Of a DNA stretch of 5,312 nucleotides, positions 1-5,312 are shown piece after piece. The notes below the pieces were generated by a model that saw only the letters and a list, made by a program, of their open reading frames with translations, searched no databases and was not told the origin of the DNA. Made by a program: the position numbers and the translations under genes. The stretch comes from Chloroflexi bacterium RBG_16_56_11. Lineage in GTDB: Bacteria; Chloroflexota; Dehalococcoidia; Dehalococcoidales; RBG-16-60-22. The stretch's first letter is position 1. Each line of letters starts with the position of its first letter. The stretch covers positions 60,140 through 65,451 of the forward strand of contig MGNQ01000027.1 of assembly GCA_001796865.1 (NCBI GenBank). The letters run 5' to 3'.

Positions 1-1
1 G

Positions 2-403
2 GTCTGCAAATACGGCCTGCCGAAGATGAACGACGGCGGGAGCATCATCATCTCTTCCAGTATCATGGGCATGACGGCCGACCCCGGGGTGTCCGCCTAC
101 GCCACGTCCAAGCATGCGCTCATCGGCCTGGCGCGGGTCGTCGCCAAGGAGGCAGCCGGCCGCAAGATACGCGTCAACGTCCTGGCGCCCGGGCCAATCG
201 ATAACTCGTTCCAGGGGAAAATAGAAAAGCAGCTTACCGGGATAGTCGGCCAGGACGGGACGGCGTTCTTGAATAATATCATCCCGCTGGGACGGCACGG
301 GCGTCCCGGGGAAATCGCGCAAATGGTGCTTTTCCTCGCGTCCGACCGGAGCAGCTTTTCCACGGGCAGCCTGTTCATGGCCGACGGCGGCATGAACATT
401 TAA
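2..403 (+). CDS. Short-chain dehydrogenase/reductase (SDR), C-terminal part, cut by left edge
   Basis: NAD(P)-dependent oxidoreductase of the classical SDR family, probably cytosolic; substrate unknown. The frame is open from base 2, so the gene starts outside the window and the first ATG at 26 is internal. Seen: the catalytic serine in the run ISSS (bases 59-61), then Tyr and Lys of the YxxxK motif (YATSK; Tyr codon 98-100, Lys codon 110-112), with Ser-Tyr spacing of 13 as in FabG-like enzymes. After these come the RVNVLAPGPI segment and the usual C-terminal block, PLGRHGRPGEIAQMVLFLAS followed by STGSLFMADGG. The Rossmann TGxxxGxG motif and the NNAG motif should lie upstream and cannot be checked. 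About 133 residues are visible of a usual 250. The TAA stop overlaps the stop of the convergent MFS gene. Family assignment is firm; the exact reaction is not known. Confidence 0.93.
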   Translation, partial: VCKYGLPKMNDGGSIIISSSIMGMTADPGVSAYATSKHALIGLARVVAKEAAGRKIRVNVLAPGPIDNSFQGKIEKQLTGIVGQDGTAFLNNIIPLGRHGRPGEIAQMVLFLASDRSSFSTGSLFMADGGMNI

Positions 404-1617
404 GACGGCCCGGTTTTCACCCGACTCTCCCGGGGCTGCCTCCACAGGGAGATGAGCAGCAGGAAAGACACGGCAGCGCCGGCCGCAGCCAGGACGAACG
501 ACCAGGCGAGTGTGCCGGTGGCATCGGCTAACCAGCCGGCGATGACAGGAGAGACCGCCGAGCCGATACCCAGATACAGGGTCCAGAGACCGACGATGCT
601 GCCGGCCGACTCCCTGGAGAAATAATCCGAGGCCGAGGCGGCATACATCGACCAGACGGCGCCGTAGCCGACACCGAAAACGGTGATAAAGAGGACCAAT
701 GTGAAACCGCGGCTAAACGCCATTCCCAGGGCGCCCGCGGCAATCAGCAGGGCGCAGAGAAGCATGATATTAATCCGGCGCGTTCTGTCAGAGAGCGACC
801 CCAGGGCGATTTTACCGACCACGGCGCTGATACCGATGACCATGACCAGCCGGGCGGCGTCGTTATAAATGAAACTCAGCTCTTTTTCCGCGTAAGTGGT
901 CAGGAAAGTAAAAGGGATAATAATGGCAAAGCCGGTCAATAGATAGGCAAGGCCGATACGCCAGAACCGGCCGTCTCGCAGGAGTTTCGAGTAGGTAGTG
1001 CGGACGGAATCGATGGCGGGCGTAAGGGACCCGGACGGACCAGCCGGGGCCGACCCGGCAGGGCGGCTCCTGACCAGGAAGAAGTTCAACACCGCCACGG
1101 CAAAGCCCAGGGCGCCCAGCGCTATCCAGCCGGTCCTCCAGCTATGGGCCGCCACCAGCGGGGGCAGGGCGGTGCTGCTGACAACGATACCCAGGGCGCT
1201 ACCGATATCGACGAAGGCCAGGGTCTTGCCCCGGTGTTTATCACTCGTCCATCTCTGGGCCAGCGCCATGACGGGCGCCCAGCAGGCCGCGGAACCGACA
1301 CCAACAAGCGTAAAGAAAAGGGCGGCCTGAACGAGGGATGCGGCATAAGCCATAAGAAACGTGCCCGCCCCGACCATGACGGCGAACAGGGAGAGGAGCA
1401 CGCGCACATTATGTTTATCCCCCAGCAGGCCGACAACGGGGGAGAAGACGGTGTAGGCGAGGAAGAACGAGGCGAAAATGACACCGGCCTCCGTCTTGGA
1501 GATAGCCAGGGACGGCAGCATATCCGGAAGGAGGACGCCGTACCCATAGCGGATAGAGTAGGCCATGAGGACAGTAAAAAAACATGCCACCAGGACAGCC
1601 GCTTTACGTTTGTCCAT
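400..1617 (-). CDS. Major facilitator superfamily (MFS) transporter, 12 transmembrane helices
   Basis: Predicted inner-membrane secondary transporter of 405 residues, a normal MFS length. Seen: about twelve hydrophobic segments in two halves, a hydrophilic Pro/Gly/Ala/Ser-rich central loop near residues 183-215, and the MFS loop 2-3 signature GLLGDKHNVRVLL (63-75). A matching loop 8-9 copy, GSLSDRTRRINIM, lies at 273-285. The N-terminus MDKRKAAVLV runs straight into helix 1. I chose the ATG at 1617. A TTG at 1653 would add 12 basic residues and overlap the upstream SDR stop as TTGA, which would suit translational coupling; neither start has a strong Shine-Dalgarno site. The gene lies directly downstream of the SDR, 32 bases from its stop, so it is almost surely co-transcribed. 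Its substrate may be the SDR's substrate or product, which is inference. Drug efflux or organic-acid uptake cannot be separated by sequence alone. Confidence 0.92.
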   Translation of the reverse strand: MDKRKAAVLVACFFTVLMAYSIRYGYGVLLPDMLPSLAISKTEAGVIFASFFLAYTVFSPVVGLLGDKHNVRVLLSLFAVMVGAGTFLMAYAASLVQAALFFTLVGVGSAACWAPVMALAQRWTSDKHRGKTLAFVDIGSALGIVVSSTALPPLVAAHSWRTGWIALGALGFAVAVLNFFLVRSRPAGSAPAGPSGSLTPAIDSVRTTYSKLLRDGRFWRIGLAYLLTGFAIIIPFTFLTTYAEKELSFIYNDAARLVMVIGISAVVGKIALGSLSDRTRRINIMLLCALLIAAGALGMAFSRGFTLVLFITVFGVGYGAVWSMYAASASDYFSRESAGSIVGLWTLYLGIGSAVSPVIAGWLADATGTLAWSFVLAAAGAAVSFLLLISLWRQPRESRVKTGPS

Positions 1618-1649
1618 ACGCGTAAAATTCCGAAGATTACCGCGCCGTT

Positions 1650-2450
1650 TCAATTCACCATGATACCGCCATCGACGATGATGACCTGCCCGGTAATCAT
1701 GCGCGAGGCGTCCGACGCCAGGAACAAGGCGACATCGGCGATTTCCTGGGGCTCGGCCAGCCTGCCCAGCGGTATCATTTTGCCCATTTCCTCCATGCCA
1801 GCCGGCCGGTTGGCCGGACGGGGGACCAGATGGATGCCATGAGGTCCCAGGTCTGTCCTGACGAGGCCCGGCGCGATACCGTTGACGCGGATGTTGTATT
1901 CCGCCAGTTCGCGGGCTACCCAGGCGGTCAACGCCGTGGCGCCTATCTTGGCCATACCGTAGACATACGCCCGGCCGGTCTTATAGGCCGAGAGGGATAT
2001 CCAGTTGATGATGCTGCCCTTCTTCTGCGCTATCATGACCTTGCCGACTTTCTGGCAACAGATGAACTGGCTCCTGAGGTTCACGTCCATGGCTTTATCG
2101 TACTGCTCGCGGGTGGTTTCCATGAAAGGCACGTGGATGGAGATGCCGACGTTATTGGCGAGGACATCAATCCGGCCGAACTCCCTCACCACCCTATCGA
2201 CCAGGCGGTCCACGTCGTCCTCTCTGGAGACGTCCGTCTTCATGGCTAGAGCCTTCCGCCCGAGCTTGCGGATTGCATCGGCGGTGCCCTCCAGGTCGAA
2301 GGTCTCACCGGAAACATTAATGTCGCAGACGGCGACATCAGCCCCGGCCTCGGCGAACGTCAGGGCGGTCGCCCGGCCGATACCCCTCTTTCCCCCCGCG
2401 CCCGTCACGATGGCCACTCTACCCTCAAGGGACAGACTCGGTACACTCAT
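1650..2450 (-). CDS. Short-chain dehydrogenase/reductase (SDR) family oxidoreductase
   Basis: Complete classical SDR of 266 residues that should reduce a carbonyl or oxidise an alcohol with a nicotinamide cofactor. Seen: glycine-rich TGAGGKRGIG (16-25), two residues longer than the common TGxxxGxG; Asp43 at the end of strand 2 (VCDIN), which in this family usually favours NAD(H) over NADP(H); Asp73 in KTDV; NNVG (99-102), a variant of NNAG; Asn124 in DVNL; Ser152; Tyr164 and Lys168 of YGMAK. The C-terminal block PLGRLAEPQEIADVALFLAS and ITGQVIIVDGG is typical of FabG-like members. The start at 2450 has AGGAGG seven bases upstream and begins right before the Rossmann fold. The frame stays open to an ATG at 2672, but the extra 74 residues look non-coding. 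First gene of a leftward unit with the MFS gene. Often such genes are annotated as 3-oxoacyl-ACP reductase; I see no basis for that specificity. Confidence 0.95.
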   Translation of the reverse strand: MSVPSLSLEGRVAIVTGAGGKRGIGRATALTFAEAGADVAVCDINVSGETFDLEGTADAIRKLGRKALAMKTDVSREDDVDRLVDRVVREFGRIDVLANNVGISIHVPFMETTREQYDKAMDVNLRSQFICCQKVGKVMIAQKKGSIINWISLSAYKTGRAYVYGMAKIGATALTAWVARELAEYNIRVNGIAPGLVRTDLGPHGIHLVPRPANRPAGMEEMGKMIPLGRLAEPQEIADVALFLASDASRMITGQVIIVDGGIMVN

Positions 2451-2457
2451 TGATTGG

Positions 2458-2463
2458 CCTCCT
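2458..2463 (-). promoter_or_regulatory. Ribosome binding site that fixes the SDR start
   Basis: Read on the minus strand this is a perfect AGGAGG, seven bases before the ATG at 2450. It decides the start of the SDR gene against the longer in-frame ATG at 2672, which has no comparable site. Confidence 0.88.
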
Positions 2464-2516
2464 GCCTTACAGAATCGATTTCCCGGGGACCGGTGAAAAC
2501 CGGCGTTTTGCAGAAG

Positions 2517-2546
2517 ATTATAGCCCAGAAAGAACGGCGAACACAA
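2517..2546 (-). promoter_or_regulatory. Proximal promoter of the SDR-MFS unit
   Basis: On the minus strand: a -35-like TTGTGT (2541-2546), an 18-base spacer, and a perfect -10 TATAAT (2517-2522). Transcription would start near 2510, giving a leader of about 60 bases before the SDR start. The leader carries a short perfect inverted repeat (2490-2503, five-base arms around four bases). This is the best placed sigma-70-type promoter for the leftward unit. Assigned by consensus match only. Confidence 0.5.
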
Positions 2547-2660
2547 GGGAGATGAGTGAAGCAGGATAAAACGGAGCGCCGGGCCAACCGGTCTCGCGAC
2601 ACAGGTTGCGGATAGACCCGGCGAGGCTTTATCTGAAAAGTCACCAGACCCGCTACCATT

Positions 2661-2689
2661 TTGCGTCATCATCTCATTAGTTATATAAT
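2661..2689 (+). promoter_or_regulatory. Promoter of the MarR-ABC operon
   Basis: TTGCGT (2661-2666, 3 of 6 matches to the -35 consensus), a spacer of exactly 17 bases, and a perfect TATAAT (2684-2689). Transcription would start near 2696, about 34 bases before the MarR ATG. The -10 and start site lie within the palindrome at 2683-2704, the usual arrangement for a self-repressing MarR gene. Confidence 0.5.
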
Positions 2690-2704
2690 GTATATATATT
2701 ATAT
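2683..2704. promoter_or_regulatory. 22-bp near-palindrome, likely MarR operator
   Basis: Outer arms read ATATAAT (2683-2689) and ATTATAT (2698-2704). All base pairs across the centre (between 2693 and 2694) match except one, 2690 G against 2697 T. MarR-family dimers bind AT-rich inverted repeats of about 16-22 bp, commonly overlapping their own promoter, and this one covers the -10 box 41-46 bases upstream of the MarR start. The low sequence complexity means part of the symmetry could be chance. Confidence 0.5.
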
Positions 2705-2726
2705 TATACGTAAATAAATTGGTAAA
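2698..2726 (-). promoter_or_regulatory. Possible distal promoter for the SDR-MFS unit
   Basis: On the minus strand: TTTACC (2721-2726, 4 of 6 matches to the -35 consensus), a 17-base spacer, and TATAAT (2698-2703). It would give a leader of about 240 bases for the SDR. The -10 lies inside the palindrome at 2683-2704, so a repressor there would block it. The stretch is so AT-rich that chance matches to TATAAT are likely; the proximal site at 2517-2546 is preferred. Confidence 0.3.
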
Positions 2727-2729
2727 CTT

Positions 2730-3248
2730 ATGGAGACAGAAAAAGAAAGATTAATCCGAGAAATACATCAGTTGGGGAAAGAAATTTCCCATTCTATGGA
2801 GCGTTATGCTTGCGGGGCCTGGATTGATCTGGATCTGACTATCGGACAGCTTAAGAGCCTGATGCTCATAGATTTCGAGGGTGGCATCTGTGTCAAAGAC
2901 CTGGCTAGCGCCCTGAAAATGGCCCCCTCCAATGCTACCAATTTAGTGGATTCTCTGGTCAAAGCAGGACTGGTAAGTCGCGAGGAAAACCCCGGTGATA
3001 GACGAATGATGTTACTGAAGACCACGCCACAAGGGAAAAACCTCACCACAAACCTGCGCGAAAGCGCGATGAGACAAATGTCCGAGCTCTTAACCCAATT
3101 CAGTCTGGATGGGCTTAGAGCTCTGGCAGATGGGCTCAACACATTCTTGAAGTTAGTCAAGGCTCAAGAAATCAGAAGCGATAAAATCCCGCCATCTCAA
3201 AGTCAAACGATAAAGTTAACGGCACCACAAGAGGAGAAACAGCAATGA
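2730..3248 (+). CDS. MarR-family winged helix-turn-helix transcriptional regulator
   Basis: Predicted cytosolic, dimeric DNA-binding regulator of 172 residues that responds to small, often phenolic or hydrophobic ligands. Seen: an N-terminal helix (1-27, dimerisation region); a winged-helix domain at about 38-103 with TIGQLKSLMLI, then ICVKDLASAL, the recognition helix around MAPSNATNLVDSLVKAG (64-80), and the wing with the MarR hallmark GDRR (89-92) followed by MLLKTTPQGK. The C-terminal dimerisation helices end near 146, and a hydrophilic tail (147-172) follows that is longer than in many family members. No cysteine sits in a position that suggests an OhrR-type peroxide sensor. There is no clear Shine-Dalgarno site before the ATG. 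The TGA stop overlaps the ABC ATPase start as ATGA. Probably represses its own operon, perhaps also the divergent SDR unit. Confidence 0.94.
   Translation: METEKERLIREIHQLGKEISHSMERYACGAWIDLDLTIGQLKSLMLIDFEGGICVKDLASALKMAPSNATNLVDSLVKAGLVSREENPGDRRMMLLKTTPQGKNLTTNLRESAMRQMSELLTQFSLDGLRALADGLNTFLKLVKAQEIRSDKIPPSQSQTIKLTAPQEEKQQ
3231..3236 (+). promoter_or_regulatory. Ribosome binding site of the ABC ATPase gene
   Basis: GAGGAG eight bases before the ATG at 3245, lying inside the 3' end of the MarR gene. With the ATGA overlap it supports coupled translation and fixes the ATPase start. Confidence 0.75.
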
Positions 3249-4222
3249 ACGCTATTGAAGTTAGAGAACTCACCAGGAACTATGGGAAGCTGATTGCGGT
3301 AGACAAGGTTTCATTTCAGGTATTTGAAGGTGAGATATTTGGTTTCCTCGGTCCAAATGGGGCGGGTAAAACAACCACAATCAACATGCTCTGTACTTTA
3401 TTGAAGCCTACCAGCGGCAAGGCGGTACTCTGCGGACATGACGTACAGACTCATCGGAACCAGGTTCGGCACTGTATCGGGCTTGTGTTCCAGGATCCTA
3501 CCCTAGATGAGTATTTAACGGCGGAACAAAACTTACGCTTTCACGCCTATGCTTACAAATTGCCGGCCGAACTAAGAGAGAAGCGAATTACCGAAGTACT
3601 GGCTCTAGTCGATCTTTCAGACCGGCGTAAAAGTCACGTCCGGACATTCTCAGGAGGTATGAAAAGGAGATTGGAAATAGCACGTGGACTGCTACATAAT
3701 CCCAAGGTATTATTTTTAGATGAACCTACCCTGGGATTAGATCCACAAACACGACGGCACATCTGGAACTTCGTGCTACAGTTGCGCCAGCAACAAAAAT
3801 TGACTATTTTCCTGACCACTCACTATATGGATGAAGCTGAAAACTGTGACCGTATCAGCGTCATCGATCATGGCCACATTATAGCTCTGGATACTCCGGA
3901 AAAATTGAAGGATTCATTGGGCGGAGATGTGGTGACAATGATGGCGGAAGATAATGACGCGGCCGCTCGAGAATTGAAAGAGAAGTTCAATTTATCACCG
4001 GAAATCCAGAACGGCCATATTACTTTTAGCGTCCCCCGCGGTGAGGTGTTCTTGCCCAGGCTAATACAGAACTTTCAGGAGCCCTTAATCTCTATTGGTG
4101 TTCACCGGCCTACTCTGGATGACGTTTTCATTAAACTTACCGGACGGGCTATCCGCGATGCCGAAATGGGCGAAAAAGATCAAATGAAACAAATGATGTC
4201 AATGAGGATGAGAGGGAGATAG
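3245..4222 (+). CDS. ABC transporter ATP-binding protein, DrrA (daunorubicin-resistance) type
   Basis: ATPase subunit of 325 residues that powers export through the permease encoded next. Seen: Walker A GPNGAGKTT (36-44, Lys42), Q-loop Gln83 in VFQDP, signature FSGGMKRR (135-142, a variant of LSGGQ), Walker B VLFLDEP (155-161) with catalytic Glu160, D-loop GLDP (164-167) and switch His193 in TTHYMDEAE. The C-terminal region carries the DrrA/DUF4162-type segment RPTLDDVFIKLTGR (288-301), known from antibiotic and multidrug exporters. A methionine- and arginine-rich tail follows (308-325, six Met and three Arg). All nucleotide-binding residues are intact, so it should be active. It overlaps the MarR gene by four bases and ends four bases before the permease. 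The symbol drrA would fit the family only; the substrate is unknown, and lipid or polysaccharide export is also possible. Confidence 0.96.
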   Translation: MNAIEVRELTRNYGKLIAVDKVSFQVFEGEIFGFLGPNGAGKTTTINMLCTLLKPTSGKAVLCGHDVQTHRNQVRHCIGLVFQDPTLDEYLTAEQNLRFHAYAYKLPAELREKRITEVLALVDLSDRRKSHVRTFSGGMKRRLEIARGLLHNPKVLFLDEPTLGLDPQTRRHIWNFVLQLRQQQKLTIFLTTHYMDEAENCDRISVIDHGHIIALDTPEKLKDSLGGDVVTMMAEDNDAAARELKEKFNLSPEIQNGHITFSVPRGEVFLPRLIQNFQEPLISIGVHRPTLDDVFIKLTGRAIRDAEMGEKDQMKQMMSMRMRGR

Positions 4223-4226
4223 ACAG

Positions 4227-5048
4227 ATGACTGATATTATTCGTGGCACCTGGATTGTATCTTACCGTGAACTATTGCGTTTTTTTACCGAGCGTTCCAG
4301 GACATTCTCAACGATTTTTATGCCTCTCGTGTTTCTGGCAATCTTTGGCGCCGGTTTCCAGAACCTTATTCCCAATCTGTCCCCTGGAGTTGATTTCCTG
4401 AAGTTCGTCTATCCCGGGATCATCGCGATGACGGTTCTTCAGAGCTCTATATTCTCCGGGATTTCCATCGTGTGGGACCGGGAGTTCGGATTCTTGAAAG
4501 AAATACTGGTCGCGCCGCTGTCCCGCTCAGGAATTGTACTGGGTAAAGTAGCCGGCGCGGCCGCTATCGCCTTGATGCAAAGTATTATCATGTTGATACT
4601 GGCGCCTTTTTTGCATGTCGAGCTCACGCTATTAACCGTCGTAGCACTGATTCCGGTGGTCATCATAATAGCCATTTCTCTATCAGGGCTGGGTGTTCTC
4701 ATCGCTTCCCGCATGCGCTCACAACAAGGATTTCAGGTTATCATACAGGTTATCATTTTTCCCTTGATGTTCCTCTCCGGGGTTTTCTTCCCTATAAACA
4801 GTGTTCCTTCATGGATGGCCGTTATAGGTAAAATTAATCCCGTAACTTACGGTGTGGACGCTATCCGCCAGATTGTGCTGGGCAAAAATATCTCGGCTGC
4901 CGGTGGGGTGATGGGAGAATCCGGCAGCCAGTTGGGCGTTACTGTCTTCGGCCATACTATGACCGCCGGCCAGGACATTTTAGTGGTGGTGGCAATCGGA
5001 GCTGTTTTGTTAGCTCTGGCAATCTGGTCTTTCAGCCGGCAGGAATAA
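4227..5048 (+). CDS. ABC-2 type transporter permease, DrrB-like
   Basis: Membrane subunit of 273 residues, normal for the ABC-2 family, that pairs with the preceding ATPase to form an exporter in the cytoplasmic membrane. Seen: about six hydrophobic segments (roughly 26-45, 60-80, 107-129, 136-160, 170-190, 250-268). Other marks are the cytoplasmic coupling segment DREFGFLKEILVAPLSR (84-100), FLSGVFFPINSVPSW (182-196) and NPVTYGVDAIR (204-214), all typical of ABC-2/DrrB permeases. The stretch 216-249 between helices 5 and 6 would be the largest outer loop. The ATG follows the ATPase stop by four bases, with AGGGAG (4213-4218) eight bases upstream. Last gene of the operon; a spacer of about 215 bases follows. 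The fixed pairing with a MarR regulator suggests export of a toxic or signalling small molecule, which is inference. Confidence 0.95.
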   Translation: MTDIIRGTWIVSYRELLRFFTERSRTFSTIFMPLVFLAIFGAGFQNLIPNLSPGVDFLKFVYPGIIAMTVLQSSIFSGISIVWDREFGFLKEILVAPLSRSGIVLGKVAGAAAIALMQSIIMLILAPFLHVELTLLTVVALIPVVIIIAISLSGLGVLIASRMRSQQGFQVIIQVIIFPLMFLSGVFFPINSVPSWMAVIGKINPVTYGVDAIRQIVLGKNISAAGGVMGESGSQLGVTVFGHTMTAGQDILVVVAIGAVLLALAIWSFSRQE

Positions 5049-5124
5049 CCGGTCAAGCGGCAGGAACGGGACTGGCGTTCTCGATGAATACGGCCAATGC
5101 CCGGACGCACCCACGTGCTGACGG

Positions 5125-5143
5125 ACCCCCCGGGCTTCGGGGT
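5125..5143 (+). terminator. Weak GC hairpin after the ABC operon, possible terminator
   Basis: CCCCG (5128-5132) can pair with CGGGG (5138-5142) around a five-base loop; alternatively ACCCC (5125-5129) pairs with GGGGT (5139-5143). It lies 77 bases after the permease stop. The following bases are TAAAAAC rather than a T run, so intrinsic termination would be weak. It is the only hairpin in this spacer I would offer as an end for the operon. Confidence 0.25.
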
Positions 5144-5186
5144 AAAAACTATATCGACTTCACCCGGGGTTTTCGGGATACATCCG

Positions 5187-5195
5187 TGATATAAT
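5187..5195 (+). promoter_or_regulatory. Extended -10 promoter for the right-edge gene
   Basis: TGATATAAT matches the extended -10 form TGnTATAAT perfectly; no good -35 is found at normal spacing, which extended -10 promoters can tolerate. The start would be near 5202, about 60 bases before the ATG at 5264. An inverted pair GTGAT (5186-5190) and ATCAC (5212-5216) flanks the -10 and start site and might be an operator. Confidence 0.5.
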
Positions 5196-5247
5196 TATGG
5201 AGCTTTGTTTAATCACACCGGGAACCAAAGGCCGCTACAGATTTGAA

Positions 5248-5254
5248 AAGGAGG
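5248..5254 (+). promoter_or_regulatory. Strong ribosome binding site of the right-edge gene
   Basis: AAGGAGG, nine bases before the ATG at 5264: the strongest Shine-Dalgarno site on the plus strand of the window. It is the main reason to call a gene at the edge. Confidence 0.8.
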
Positions 5255-5263
5255 AAACAAGTC

Positions 5264-5312
5264 ATGGCCCGAGAGAACATAGGCAGTCGCGGGCGGGGTG
5301 GAAAGAGCAAAA
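5264..5312 (+). CDS. Start of a gene of unknown function, cut by right edge
   Basis: Only 16 codons are visible, MARENIGSRGRGGKSK, with no stop. I do not recognise the protein. The visible part is strongly basic (four Arg, two Lys) and rich in Gly and Ser, so it looks like a flexible, possibly nucleic-acid-binding N-terminus and not a signal peptide or membrane segment. A strong ribosome binding site and an extended -10 promoter stand upstream, and the spacing from the permease makes it likely to be its own transcription unit, not part of the ABC operon. Confidence 0.65.
   Translation, partial: MARENIGSRGRGGKSK

Noticed and set aside
1618..1653. TTG start of the MFS gene overlapping the SDR stop as TTGA
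   Set aside because: Kept only as an alternative: it adds 12 basic residues before a normal MFS N-terminus and has no clear ribosome binding site. The ATG at 1617 fits the family length better, though coupling through TTGA cannot be excluded.
1144..1842. Plus-strand open frame of 232 codons opposite the MFS gene
   Set aside because: It is a frame shadow in G+C-rich DNA: low-complexity, charged sequence with no domain, and the opposite strand carries a clear MFS protein.
1830..2496. Plus-strand open frames of 139 and 163 codons opposite the SDR gene
   Set aside because: Antisense to a well supported SDR with all catalytic motifs; no domain or ribosome binding site of their own.
2451..2672. 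A 74-residue N-terminal extension of the SDR from the ATG at 2672
   Set aside because: The ATG at 2450 has AGGAGG at ideal spacing and begins just before the Rossmann fold. The extension has no SDR homology features, no ribosome binding site, and covers the proximal promoter.
5037..5066. Direct repeat CGGCAGGAA at 5037-5045 and 5058-5066
   Set aside because: Only nine bases, two copies, one inside the permease coding end; too short to call an attachment site or repeat element.
4847..5110. Minus-strand open frame running from the spacer into the permease gene
   Set aside because: Mostly antisense to conserved permease sequence, no recognisable domain, and no promoter or ribosome binding site seen.
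5161..5180. CCCG and CGGG arms around GGGTTTT as a second terminator
   Set aside because: The stem is only four pairs and no T run follows, so it is not supportable as a terminator.

Overview
The window looks like ordinary bacterial chromosome. Genes are tightly packed with 4-base overlaps, Shine-Dalgarno sites are purine-rich (AGGAGG type), and several -10 boxes match TATAAT. No gene fixes the taxon. A mixed soil, sediment or anaerobic lineage such as Chloroflexota or a deltaproteobacterial group would fit, but this is a guess. I see no rRNA, tRNA, CRISPR array, insertion sequence or phage gene.

Layout. (1) Bases 2-403, plus strand: the C-terminal part of a short-chain dehydrogenase/reductase (SDR), cut by the left edge. 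(2) Bases 400-2450, minus strand: a two-gene unit, transcribed leftward, of a complete SDR oxidoreductase followed by a 12-helix MFS transporter. The MFS gene and the left-edge SDR converge and share one TTAA as both stop codons. (3) Bases 2451-2729: a divergent control region. It has a good proximal promoter for the SDR-MFS unit and, next to the MarR gene, a very AT-rich patch with a 22-bp near-palindrome that overlaps promoter-like elements on both strands. (4) Bases 2730-5048, plus strand: a three-gene operon of a MarR-family regulator, a DrrA-type ABC ATPase and an ABC-2 (DrrB-type) permease, joined by a 4-bp overlap and a 4-bp gap. (5) Bases 5049-5263: a non-coding spacer with a weak GC hairpin and an extended -10 promoter. 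(6) Bases 5264-5312: the start of another plus-strand gene of unknown function.

How the genes may work together. The MarR-DrrA-DrrB order is a familiar self-regulated export cassette: the regulator would repress its own promoter through the palindrome, and a ligand would release it to allow export of a hydrophobic compound. The SDR-MFS unit could modify and move a small organic molecule. The two units share an intergenic region and possibly an operator, so joint control is plausible but unproven. The left half is clearly richer in G+C (about 63% in one sampled 60-base row) than the MarR end of the right half (about 45% in one sampled row), so the two halves may have different histories. I found no convincing evidence of a wholly new system; the most interesting part is the divergent control region.
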